Shown here: positions 37,789 through 45,712 of the stretch, in pieces | Layout: each line of letters opens with the position of its first letter | How positions within the stretch are numbered: the stretch's first letter is position 1 | Assembly: GCF_028682635.1 (NCBI RefSeq) | Contig: NZ_JANHLK010000006.1 | Location: 62,001 to 126,000 of the forward strand | DNA length: 64,000 bases | From: Pseudomonas putida | Lineage (GTDB): Bacteria > Pseudomonadota > Gammaproteobacteria > Pseudomonadales > Pseudomonadaceae | Reading direction: 5' to 3' | Made by a program: the position numbers and the translations under genes | The notes under the pieces: model-generated | What the model saw: only the letters and a program-made list of their open reading frames with translations | What the model was told of the DNA's origin: nothing | The model's database searches: none

Positions 37789-38125
37789 CTTGGAACTCCT
37801 TCTCATGTTGGAGCAGGTAAGCCAGCAGCTCGCGCCAGTGGCAGCTCACGAGGTGTAGTTGGCCCCAGTCACTGGGACGAAAACACAGTCGGTTGTCCAA
37901 GCAGAACAACTTGGCACCTTCCTGGTGTAGGCGCTCAACCAGATCGCTGATGTGTGAGTTGTTCCCTTGGTTTTTGGCGACAGCGGCGACAGTGGCGACA
38001 AGCCCCGTGGTACCTGGCGTGGAGCGTGGCGACAAAGTGGCGACAGTGGTGGCGACAAGTTGTAAATGATGAGCGTTTTTCGCCTGGTCGCGCCGGTTGC
38101 GTAGGGCTTCATTGAGTCGAAACAT
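37766..38125 (-). CDS. 119-residue protein with VAT/VAAVA repeat segment
   Basis: 119 residues with a ribosome site (CGAGGTGCGCC) before the ATG. It overlaps the next gene by 23 bases and the DUF3987 gene by 17, so it belongs to one transcript. The middle is an unusual repeat (LVATTVATLSPRSTPGTTGLVATVAAVA) encoded by six TGTCGCC units. The C-terminal part (ISDLVERLHQEGAKLFCLDNRLCFRPSDWGQLHLVSCHWRELLAYL) looks globular. Function unknown; similar small proteins accompany such recombinase and DUF3987 genes. Confidence 0.7.
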   Translation of the reverse strand: MFRLNEALRNRRDQAKNAHHLQLVATTVATLSPRSTPGTTGLVATVAAVAKNQGNNSHISDLVERLHQEGAKLFCLDNRLCFRPSDWGQLHLVSCHWRELLAYLLQHEKEFQDGPDRQA

Positions 38126-39512
38126 GGCGCACCTCGAAGTGGTGTCCGTCGGTGCCCAGCCATTGATGAGTGATCAACTCGACCAGCAGGGCCAACGTGT
38201 GATGGCTGCTTTTGCGGGCGAAGCGCGGGCCGTTGCGCAACAGATCTCGAACCGTGAAACGGCACCACTGTTTTTCCTGCAGCCAACGCAGCAGCCGATC
38301 GGCTTCTTCCCGCTGGGTGTTGATCGGTTCCTGCTCGGTCAGCCGTTGGATCTCGGTCAGGTAGTAATCCATCAGCGAGGAAGCGCGCTGGATGTGGGTG
38401 ACCTCGATCAAGTCGCTGTCTTCCAGTACCGCAAAGACGCCGGCGATCCGTAGCAGATTGTCCGCGGCCTTGGAGGCACTGGGGCGCACGTTGGCCAGTT
38501 CGTCGAACTCGCCCAGTTGGGTTTCGATAGTGTCGTGCAGGTTGATCCAGGTTTGCCGGGCCAAGCTTCTCAGGGGCAGGGCTTTGGGGTGTAACGCGCC
38601 ATCGCTGCCAATTGCCCAAGGACGTTGTAGCAGGTCGGTGATTCGTTGGGAGTAGCGTTTGAGGTTGATGTCTTGGGTGAGATCCACCGGCTGGTAAAAG
38701 CGCTGTCCGGCCAAGCTCTGTGGCCAGGTGATCAGGCAGCGGGCGAAGATGCCTTGGCCGTTGAGCAGCGGATCCTTGAGCAGTTGTCCCGCTAAATATG
38801 GTTGCAGCATTAGATGCAGGCTCAAGCGTCGGTCGTAGGCGCGTAGGCTTTCTCCGGCCATGGAGCGAGAGCGATCGATGGGGTTGCCGTCCCACAGCGA
38901 GGACAGAGTGGTCACGGCCTTGAGGCGGTTGTCCCGGCTCATAGTGCTGCTGCCGAGGAATTGGCCGCCCTCATCGCTGAACAGCCCCATGCTGGGCAGA
39001 CCCAAGCACAGGCTTTTGGTCAGGGCTTCGATGGTCGGTTCGCTGCTGATCAGCCTTGGTGCTACGGGCTCTGGCTCTATCTGGATTGGCGTGTCGGTGT
39101 GGCCATCGATCGTTGCCATCTGCTTCTGAGATTGCGCAAGTGTGGCGCGATAGCGACTGAGTTTTTCGCGGTAGGCCTGCCATTGCAGGCGTTCCCATTC
39201 GCGGGCTGGCTGCAAGGCCAGCTTATCTACCGCCGTCTTGCGATCACCGGAAGCCGCAATAGTGAGCAGGTACAATGACAGCGGATAGACCCGGCCATCC
39301 AAATGCACATTGGCATGCCCCTGAGTGGCCAAGGCCGAGGTGGCCAGCACCGATTGCGCCGCCATGGCCTGCGGCACACCCATCACTTCGGCCATGCGCT
39401 CGACGGCCGGTCCCAGCAGATCACCGAGGGCAGCCACCGGATAATCTAATGGCGTCGGGTTGGCCTCCAGCAAGGGTTGCGGCGGCAAGCTCCAAGTTGA
39501 TTGCAGCATCAT
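38109..39512 (-). CDS. DUF3987 (YfjI-like) protein
   Basis: 467 residues. It has a P-loop-like SGDRKTAVDKLAL near residue 90, an acidic LFSDEGGQFLGSSTMS near 180, and a helical C-terminal part with DRLLRWLQEKQWCRFTVRDLLRNGPRFARK that resembles a winged helix. DUF3987 proteins occur on phages and islands and are often linked to replication or plasmid-like maintenance. It is the first gene of the four-gene minus-strand module (38125, 37788, 36811), with AGGAG before the ATG. Confidence 0.8.
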   Translation of the reverse strand: MMLQSTWSLPPQPLLEANPTPLDYPVAALGDLLGPAVERMAEVMGVPQAMAAQSVLATSALATQGHANVHLDGRVYPLSLYLLTIAASGDRKTAVDKLALQPAREWERLQWQAYREKLSRYRATLAQSQKQMATIDGHTDTPIQIEPEPVAPRLISSEPTIEALTKSLCLGLPSMGLFSDEGGQFLGSSTMSRDNRLKAVTTLSSLWDGNPIDRSRSMAGESLRAYDRRLSLHLMLQPYLAGQLLKDPLLNGQGIFARCLITWPQSLAGQRFYQPVDLTQDINLKRYSQRITDLLQRPWAIGSDGALHPKALPLRSLARQTWINLHDTIETQLGEFDELANVRPSASKAADNLLRIAGVFAVLEDSDLIEVTHIQRASSLMDYYLTEIQRLTEQEPINTQREEADRLLRWLQEKQWCRFTVRDLLRNGPRFARKSSHHTLALLVELITHQWLGTDGHHFEVRHVSTQ

Positions 39513-39777
39513 CTGTCTCCTGTTCAGCAGTTGTTTCCCTCACGCTCCCGCCATGGATGTTGAGTGTTATCAGGGATAAAGGCCCCTGCGACCTGTGAGG
39601 GTGTTCACTGACGCGGAACGAACGGCTCTGTACGACCAAGAGCGCGGGCATTTCCCATGAATCTGGCCTCCTGAACGCATCCGAGGATGCGGGCGGGTGG
39701 AGGCTGCACCGGCTGACGGGTCCGGTGCCACGAGATCATGGGCGGGAGGAGGGCATCATCGTTGCAAACGCGGCATG

Positions 39778-39794
39778 CCTGACTGTCAGTCAGG
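39778..39794. promoter_or_regulatory. Perfect 17-base palindrome
   Basis: CCTGACTG-T-CAGTCAGG, eight-base arms around a single central base, about 265 bases upstream of the DUF3987 start. It could be an operator for a module-encoded regulator. Confidence 0.45.
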
Positions 39795-39927
39795 TGCAGC
39801 CTGTCCTGTGCTGCGGCACCGTCGCCAGCGTAAATGCGAGACGTGTCGAATCGGTTTTGTCACGCCGATTGTCACGCGGTGAAGTGCCGCAAAGCCCGAT
39901 CAGACGTGGGCTGCAGCAGTGTGATGA

Positions 39928-39962
39928 GCGCCCGTCTCTTTCCAGAAGAAAGAGACGGGCGC
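39928..39962. other. 15-base-pair perfect hairpin
   Basis: GCGCCCGTCTCTTTC and GAAAGAGACGGGCGC enclose the loop CAGAA. No T-run follows on either strand, so it is not a typical terminator. It may be a recombination or replication signal of the nested module. Confidence 0.5.
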
Positions 39963-40241
39963 AGTCTGGCGCAGCGAGGTGGGCCAAGGGAGGAGGTTGC
40001 TGCAGAGCAGAAGTGACGAAGCAGGCAGTCTGCGGCACAGACACACAGGAGGGGTAGGCATCCATCACAAGGGGATTGTGACCGTGCGAGCCACCGGACG
40101 CTGATCGCACTTAGGATTGAACCACCACTGTGTGGCGTAGCCTCGAAGGTTCGGGCTACCTGGGCTGGTGCTGTCAACGACAGCGATCCATGCGCCAGTA
40201 TCTACGCCTGTGAATAAAGTCGGTCAAGCCTTTAACCGACG

Positions 40242-40350
40242 CCGGCGACAAAAGTGGCGACTGTCGCCACATGTGTCGCCAACCTCAAAGCCACGGCTGA
40301 CGGGACTTGTCGCCAGTGTCGCCGCTGTCGCCAGTATCCTTACCAATTAG
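40242..40350 (+). pseudogene. Degenerate copy of the TGTCGCC-repeat segment of the 119-residue gene
   Basis: On the plus strand, five TGTCGCC units and one inverted unit occur here. A 34-base stretch (ACGGGACTTGTCGCCAGTGT...) differs at two positions from the coding strand of the 119-residue gene, and one frame reads TGLVASVAAVAS versus TGLVATVAAVAK. The frame breaks on the 5' side and stops soon after. It is either a gene remnant or a non-coding duplicate of a repeated DNA-binding site. Confidence 0.45.
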
Positions 40351-40472
40351 CTGTTCGGCGGTAGGAGGAGTCGCATGTCAACCCACCGTCGTCGTTCCTA
40401 TGAATCCCACGGAGATGCGACGCATGCATAGCGCTTGAATGTCGTGGTGATCTTCATATCGCGAGGCTAAAT

Positions 40473-40516
40473 CTCCGGCAGGCGGCGTGAGCAAGCTCAC
40501 TTGGCCGGAGCTTTTT
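40473..40516 (+). terminator. Terminator-like structure with inner hairpin
   Basis: CTCCGGC (40473-40479) pairs with GCCGGAG (40504-40510), followed by CTTTTT. The loop contains the perfect inner stem GTGAGC-AA-GCTCAC. No plus-strand gene ends upstream within 4 kb, so it may end a non-coding RNA or be a remnant. Confidence 0.5.
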
Positions 40517-40526
40517 GAGTAAAACG

Positions 40527-40556
40527 CGAAGGACCAGACGTGTGTCTGGTCCTTCG
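40527..40556 (-). terminator. 13-base-pair hairpin downstream of the STAND gene
   Basis: CGAAGGACCAGAC and GTCTGGTCCTTCG form a perfect stem with a four-base loop. Read on the minus strand it is followed by CGTTTT. It lies 163 bases beyond the stop of the STAND-nuclease gene and is the best visible terminator candidate for it. Confidence 0.5.
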
Positions 40557-40719
40557 CCCCTCATGCTTCAAAACGGGTGGGTGTGGGAGGCGGCGAAGAT
40601 GATTTCAGATTGGCCGTGCGATGCGTGAACAAATGCCTGCGACTAGCCCATACCGATTCAGTTCCCTATACGCGATGCCCTGAAGGTAGCCTTCTGAATT
40701 AGCGAACGGTTTAGGCTGA

Positions 40720-43700
40720 TTAACTTAGTAACTGAGACAGCAAGCTGTTCGGCTTCTTCAAACCGAACAGCGTATCTTTCCTCTTCTTTGTCCGTTCCTC
40801 CGCAGACTTTCGGATGCGTTTGAAGAGCTCGCTCCCAAATCGCTGAATCATTGGTGTATTAAGGTTAGGGTCAAACCAATGGAATGCGCGAATGTCGGCG
40901 ATATCAGTAGTCAGCTCACCCCACCGCCAGAAATCTAAGGGGTCTGACGAGCTGACTGCTTGAATCGACCAAGTTTTCGCCCAAGTGTTGCGGTTGTAAG
41001 CAAAGCGGGCGTGTTCGGCGACTTGGCCTAAGAATCCAGGGCCCCAGTTACGAGCAAGGAGGGGGGATGATCCAGTCTCGTCGTTCCGCAATCCTTCGAC
41101 CATCAACGCCCGCGCGACGCGACCAGGAATGCCGGACTCTACTTCGCGTTGGATCCAGTTGAAAAGCCAGCGTGCGTGCCCTGCCGCTTCCGCAGCAAAA
41201 ACCAAGGCCTCAAGGTCAGCATCTGTCGCTGCGCTATCAAAAGCCCTTTCCTTCAGCGCTGATAGGGCCTCGGCATCGCGTCCGGCAAACAAGGCTGTTA
41301 TTTGTTGTGGAATGCGGGCATCCCCCACCACAATTGTGACGGGGCTTTGTGCGTCCTTGACATGGATTAGCAAAGCCGCAGCGGAATCAGGGTTAGTATC
41401 GGCCAACGCTTCCGAAAGACCCAAAGCGAAATTGCGGATAGTTGACAGCCGCTTCTGATCGGTCTCCGCGAGAATGCGACCGACCCAAGCAGCAGTATTT
41501 TCGGGAGCTAGCGACGCCAACCTCTTCAGAGCAACTAAGTCTGGTTCGCGAGCGAGTGCTTGCGCCCTCTCAATCTCTAGCCGTCGGAGATATGCGTCAG
41601 ATTCTTCACGAAGCGCTTTTTGTCGGTTGGTGTACTCGTCAATACCCTGCCTAGGTCCCTCAGATTCGGTCGCAAGGTTTCGTAGCGCGTCGAGCCCCTG
41701 TTCGCGATCCTCATCCGCACGATCTTCCACATACCGACAGGTCTCTTGACCGCTTCGACCAACCTCAAGGAACAATCGACCGAGTTCTGGTTCCGGGGTT
41801 TGAATAGGGAGGAGAAGGCGCTCGATTGTCAGATCCATCTCAGTTACCAACCGGTCATCGAGGGCTCCACCAAGCTGTTCAGCCGCGAAGCCAACAAAGC
41901 CTGGGGCGATCAAGGCTGTGTCGCCATGACGTTCGAGTGAAACGATCGCGGCGGCCACGGCTCGTGCGCGCCAGAAGGCCTCTTCGCCTGCTTCCATGCA
42001 GAAGTCGCCTTGTTGTGCAGCAGCAATGATCCGTTCGTCGAGCACTGTGTCTCGGGCAACATAAGCAACTTCGGATGCGTAGGTAACGACGAGAGGATCG
42101 TCGTGCGTTAGAGCTCCACCCAATATGTCACGGCTCTGATTGGTCAGTGCTGAGCAATGAGCCGAGGCGAAAAACAATACCCTCCTGAGACGAATCGGAT
42201 CAGATTCTGTCTCGGATAAGGCTGTTTCGAGTTCGGCGGCATCGAGAGCCTTGAATACATCGCGGAACGTGTACCAGTCGCCGACCTCTGTTGGAAGATC
42301 AAGATACAGTTGGAGTTGTTCATTTGCCGGAAAATGCGGGAGAAGGCTTAGGAGAATAGAACCCGTTACATGGTTTTTATCAGCCTCGTCTATCAGTTCA
42401 GGTTGCAGCACCAGTCGCTTGTAGCCATTGAGGACAGAGGTAAGAGTCTGAGTGTCAAACAGTGGACTAACCCGTTGTAGCCGCCAGCTTAGCTGACGCA
42501 AAGAGAGCTGACTTCGTGTTTCCATCGTGCGCGCTGTGGTGCGCAGTAGTGGGATGATCGCATCAGCTTCGAATCTGGCCAGCCCGGCAGTGATCCAGTC
42601 CAATTCAAGGTCTTCTTGATTCTTGGAGAACTGACTCCATACATTCGCTGGAGCTATCGCGTTGGCTGCTTGGATTGCATTGCCGAGGTTCGACGGGCGG
42701 GCTGACGAAGGGTCGAATGGATCTGTGGCGCAGTAGTTCTCGACGCGACGCCGTCGCTCGCCTAGCAGACGAGGGCTCAATCGATCTGCTTCCTCAGAAG
42801 AGGCAACTGTGCCAAGGACGCGCAGCGCAATCGCAGCAGCCTTCCGACTTACGTCAGAGTGTGGTGCGTTAAGCAGGGTCTCGATAGCGGCGCGTAAATT
42901 GCGTTCGAAAGCAGGGAAGTCATTTCTGTTCAGTCGAACAGCCCAGCTTAGTTCAGCCTCGGCGCGCTGAAAATCTCCGGTGAGCGACCAGGCGAAGGCC
43001 CAACCCAAGACACCTTCGGCAAAAGCCACTTGAGGCCGGCCCGCCATCAGAAGTGCCGCTGGAAAGTCCAACTGCATGGCCTCGGGTGCATCCACCTCCT
43101 CGCAAGACCTTGCAAGAAAGTCTTTTTCGACAGGCGTTAGGTGATTGAGCTTGTCTGAGATCCGCGCCGCATGTTCATGGAGGCGAGAGTCCTCTCCTTC
43201 GTTCCGAGCGCCCATTCGTCGTGGAGTTCGTGACCAGCGCGCGAGCCACCTCCCAATACGAGGCTCCACTTTCAATTCGACTCGTGGACGGTCTCTAGAG
43301 TTAAGAATCGCCCCGATTAACCACTGGCGTCGCCGAGCGTTTGTGTGCTCGTCAAAGCTGGCTTCGGTGGCGTCCAGCACCCCTTCAGGGCTGGCGATGG
43401 CATAGGCGGTAAGCGAGTCATATGCAGAGTCCGGAATATTTTGAAGATCTAGCCAGGCTGAGATCAGCGCCGCACGAGCCTTGGGCGGATAGTTCTCCTC
43501 GAAGCATGCGATTCCTGCGGCAGAGCGTAATGCCTCGCCTACGAGATCAAATCCTTGAACTTCCTCGACGATGCTATCAATCACCTCGGCTGGATTACGG
43601 CCCGATTTGCGAAGTTCGTCCTGCAACTCGCGAGCGACCAATAGGCCCAAGGCGAAAGGGACCGTGTCGGGCTTGAACTCGTAGAATCCTTCCTGATCTT

Positions 43701-45378
43701 CAACGACCCTAAGAAACGCGCCCTCTTCGATATCCGTTAGGTCGTGCTCGACTGAACGCCCATCGCCACGCTTAGCTGCTCCAGAATGTTCGCGCCAATC
43801 GTCGCGGTCGAATTGAATCCCTGGGTCTTCGAGAAGAGCTTTGGCATGAGATCTGAGCAACTTGTCGAAATCGCGAATGTTGTGAGCTATCAGATCCCCG
43901 CGTTCTTCGAGGCGTCGCCTCCAGTATTCCAGTAGCAGCCGTTCGATGGTGAGTTCATCGACCTGCGCTGAAAGGCGGTCCAGCAGATCGAGAGCAACCG
44001 AGCAAATGCGTGGATTGCGTATGAAAGTGCGTACACGCTCCGGGATGGTCTCGATGCAGATACCTCTCTGTAGCAGAAGTTCGTCTAGCTCCTCCGGCTT
44101 GTAGTCTCCGACCTTGACCGGCGTGACTGCGACGCCTGCCAGGCGTGGTGCAACTTCGCGATCCCAGAACCGCTCACGGCAGGTCAGGAGTAGGCGACCA
44201 CCAAGCTTGTTTACCTCAGGGGTAAGCTTCACGATGGTATCGGCCCATGGCATGCCGCTTCTCTCGTTTAGTCCGTCGAGGACCACCAGGAAACGGAATT
44301 TTCCGGCTACTTGAATAGGTGGGTGATCTTGCCAGCGGTGTAACCGTCGTAGCCAACGCTTAGACTCCTCGCCCAGATCGCCCCCACTCTGTACGGCAAT
44401 TAGCTTAGCTAAGGTCTTCAGCGGCTCCTTCGGTTCGATCAAATCAGCGACCTGCGTGCCGCCGATGACTAGGATGGGCTGGTCTGACGTTGTCACCCAC
44501 CAGCGTGCGGCTAGCCAAGATTTTCCAGCGCCCTCCGGCCCAAGAATGGCGACGCACCCCGGTGCCTGCTGTATGGTTGAAAGAGCTGTATCTAGCGCCG
44601 ATTCAATGGAGGGGCGAACAATGGCGGGGCGGCTGCGATCTAAAACTGTCAGGTATTGACCGAACGCCTGCTGCGAGGCAATGCGCTCCGAAAAGACCTG
44701 CTCACACCAAACTCGGTTCGCCTCTGCAAGTGCTGCGAGGCCAGAATATCCGGCGCTTGCATCTTTTTTTAGCTGATCACGAGCAAAAGCGAAGGCTGCG
44801 TCGGCCGCAACGTTCGCAAGTGCCGCATCAATCTTTGACGCAGTCGCAGACAACGTATGCTGTTCACACCATTGTGCGACCTTCGTTCGACTGGCTGCTA
44901 GAAGAACTGCCAATCGTGGGAGCGGCGTCTCCGTCCAGTCCAGCATTAGAAGACTGATGCCGCGATCTTCCAGCATTTGTTCGAGCTTTATAAGGACCCC
45001 GTCGCCCATTTCCGAAGTTGCACAAAGAGCCCAAAGGTCGACGTCGGAGGCGAGTTCATGCGCCGCAATCCAAATCTTTCCTGCAATGTCCTCAAGTCTG
45101 AGCGAATCTCGGTAGCGTTTTGCTTCCATCGCTATTGCGAAGTGAGCGCGAGGGGTCGTGGCGTCACGTCCAAACTGCGAGCCGCTCTTTGCGAGCCGGA
45201 ATGTCAGCTTGGTCAAATCAGCGAGAGCGGTGGCGATAAGTCCTTCGAACCCACCAGGGCCGGCTGGCTGCAGCTCCAAGAGTTGATTACGTAAATCAAC
45301 CAAAGATGCGTGAAGGTCTTTGCCGTTGATAGGTGATTGAGTCACGAGTCGTCTCGTCGTTGGTTGGGGAAACCCCAT
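40720..45378 (-). CDS. STAND-type NTPase with N-terminal PD-(D/E)XK-like nuclease domain (Avs-like)
   Basis: 1552 residues. The N-terminal ~150 residues read GFEGLIATAL (Glu45), QFGRDA (Asp72) and AMEAKRY (Glu85-x-Lys87), then a hydrophobic strand (VDLWALCATSE), the pattern of an Mrr-like PD-(D/E)XK nuclease. A STAND/NACHT-like ATPase follows: Walker A GPEGAGKS (280-287), Walker B FLVVLDGLNE (363-372), LLLTCRERF. The remaining ~1000 residues are helical and repeat-like, suitable for target sensing. This architecture and size resemble Avs antiphage sensors, but no subgroup can be fixed by eye. The ATG at 45378 lacks a strong ribosome site; GTG at 45345 is an alternative that would separate it from the divergent antidote gene. 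Confidence 0.78.
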   Translation of the reverse strand: MGFPQPTTRRLVTQSPINGKDLHASLVDLRNQLLELQPAGPGGFEGLIATALADLTKLTFRLAKSGSQFGRDATTPRAHFAIAMEAKRYRDSLRLEDIAGKIWIAAHELASDVDLWALCATSEMGDGVLIKLEQMLEDRGISLLMLDWTETPLPRLAVLLAASRTKVAQWCEQHTLSATASKIDAALANVAADAAFAFARDQLKKDASAGYSGLAALAEANRVWCEQVFSERIASQQAFGQYLTVLDRSRPAIVRPSIESALDTALSTIQQAPGCVAILGPEGAGKSWLAARWWVTTSDQPILVIGGTQVADLIEPKEPLKTLAKLIAVQSGGDLGEESKRWLRRLHRWQDHPPIQVAGKFRFLVVLDGLNERSGMPWADTIVKLTPEVNKLGGRLLLTCRERFWDREVAPRLAGVAVTPVKVGDYKPEELDELLLQRGICIETIPERVRTFIRNPRICSVALDLLDRLSAQVDELTIERLLLEYWRRRLEERGDLIAHNIRDFDKLLRSHAKALLEDPGIQFDRDDWREHSGAAKRGDGRSVEHDLTDIEEGAFLRVVEDQEGFYEFKPDTVPFALGLLVARELQDELRKSGRNPAEVIDSIVEEVQGFDLVGEALRSAAGIACFEENYPPKARAALISAWLDLQNIPDSAYDSLTAYAIASPEGVLDATEASFDEHTNARRRQWLIGAILNSRDRPRVELKVEPRIGRWLARWSRTPRRMGARNEGEDSRLHEHAARISDKLNHLTPVEKDFLARSCEEVDAPEAMQLDFPAALLMAGRPQVAFAEGVLGWAFAWSLTGDFQRAEAELSWAVRLNRNDFPAFERNLRAAIETLLNAPHSDVSRKAAAIALRVLGTVASSEEADRLSPRLLGERRRRVENYCATDPFDPSSARPSNLGNAIQAANAIAPANVWSQFSKNQEDLELDWITAGLARFEADAIIPLLRTTARTMETRSQLSLRQLSWRLQRVSPLFDTQTLTSVLNGYKRLVLQPELIDEADKNHVTGSILLSLLPHFPANEQLQLYLDLPTEVGDWYTFRDVFKALDAAELETALSETESDPIRLRRVLFFASAHCSALTNQSRDILGGALTHDDPLVVTYASEVAYVARDTVLDERIIAAAQQGDFCMEAGEEAFWRARAVAAAIVSLERHGDTALIAPGFVGFAAEQLGGALDDRLVTEMDLTIERLLLPIQTPEPELGRLFLEVGRSGQETCRYVEDRADEDREQGLDALRNLATESEGPRQGIDEYTNRQKALREESDAYLRRLEIERAQALAREPDLVALKRLASLAPENTAAWVGRILAETDQKRLSTIRNFALGLSEALADTNPDSAAALLIHVKDAQSPVTIVVGDARIPQQITALFAGRDAEALSALKERAFDSAATDADLEALVFAAEAAGHARWLFNWIQREVESGIPGRVARALMVEGLRNDETGSSPLLARNWGPGFLGQVAEHARFAYNRNTWAKTWSIQAVSSSDPLDFWRWGELTTDIADIRAFHWFDPNLNTPMIQRFGSELFKRIRKSAEERTKKRKDTLFGLKKPNSLLSQLLS

Positions 45379-45712
45379 GGCTACTGAAGGGGGGCACACC
45401 GTTGTCAAACGGCCTTGGCGGGCCACAGCTATTGAGATGTTATCAACGTCACCGCAAATGATTCAAAGGAGACTTGCCATCCTGTACCGCAAATCGGTTA
45501 TCGCCAAGGCGATAGGCGTTGTTGCCCGCGTCAAAGGCATGACTGAGCCGGCCCGTAAGTCGGGACTTTCTCGAGAATTGCTTTATCGCTCATTTAGCGA
45601 AAAGGGAAACCCGACTTTGAAGACCATGCTGGCCGTGATGCACGCCATGAGCGTGGATATGACCGATCGAGCGCATGTAGGGTCGCGATGGCCTAGGCAG
45701 GTATGGACGTAG
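45377..45712 (+). CDS. Solitary addiction-module antidote (HigA-like helix-turn-helix protein)
   Basis: 111 residues. The stretch PWRATAIEML...IAKAIGVVARVKGMTEPARKSGLSRELLYRSFSEKGNPTLKTMLAVMHAM closely follows the chromosomal addiction-module antidote family, in which GMTE-AR-[ST]GLSRE-LYR-[LF]S-[EK]GNPTL is the DNA-binding helix-turn-helix. The RelE/HigB-type toxin gene that should lie just upstream is absent. The start codon overlaps the divergent STAND gene start, so either start may be misplaced. Its 3' end overlaps the integrase stop by 20 bases. It may be a leftover of a toxin-antitoxin pair or a local regulator. Confidence 0.7.
   Translation: MATEGGHTVVKRPWRATAIEMLSTSPQMIQRRLAILYRKSVIAKAIGVVARVKGMTEPARKSGLSRELLYRSFSEKGNPTLKTMLAVMHAMSVDMTDRAHVGSRWPRQVWT

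Larger units (their letters stand above)
39513..40719. other. 1.2-kb gene-free stretch in the island
   Basis: No supportable gene. It holds a perfect 17-base palindrome (39778-39794), a 15-base-pair hairpin (39928-39962), a degenerate copy of the repeat segment of the 119-residue gene (40242-40350), a terminator-like structure with T-run (40473-40516) and a 13-base-pair hairpin (40527-40556). The concentration of structure suggests ends or control regions of the nested module or small RNAs. Short frames such as 39725-40057 have no protein-like features. Confidence 0.65.

Noticed and set aside
37970..38060. CRISPR-like array from TGTCGCC repeats
   Set aside because: Units are only 7-9 bases, unevenly spaced and partly coding; there are no spacers of regular length and no cas genes.
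39725..40057. 110-codon frame in the island gap
   Set aside because: Cys/Arg-rich translation crossing a perfect hairpin, with no ribosome site or domain.
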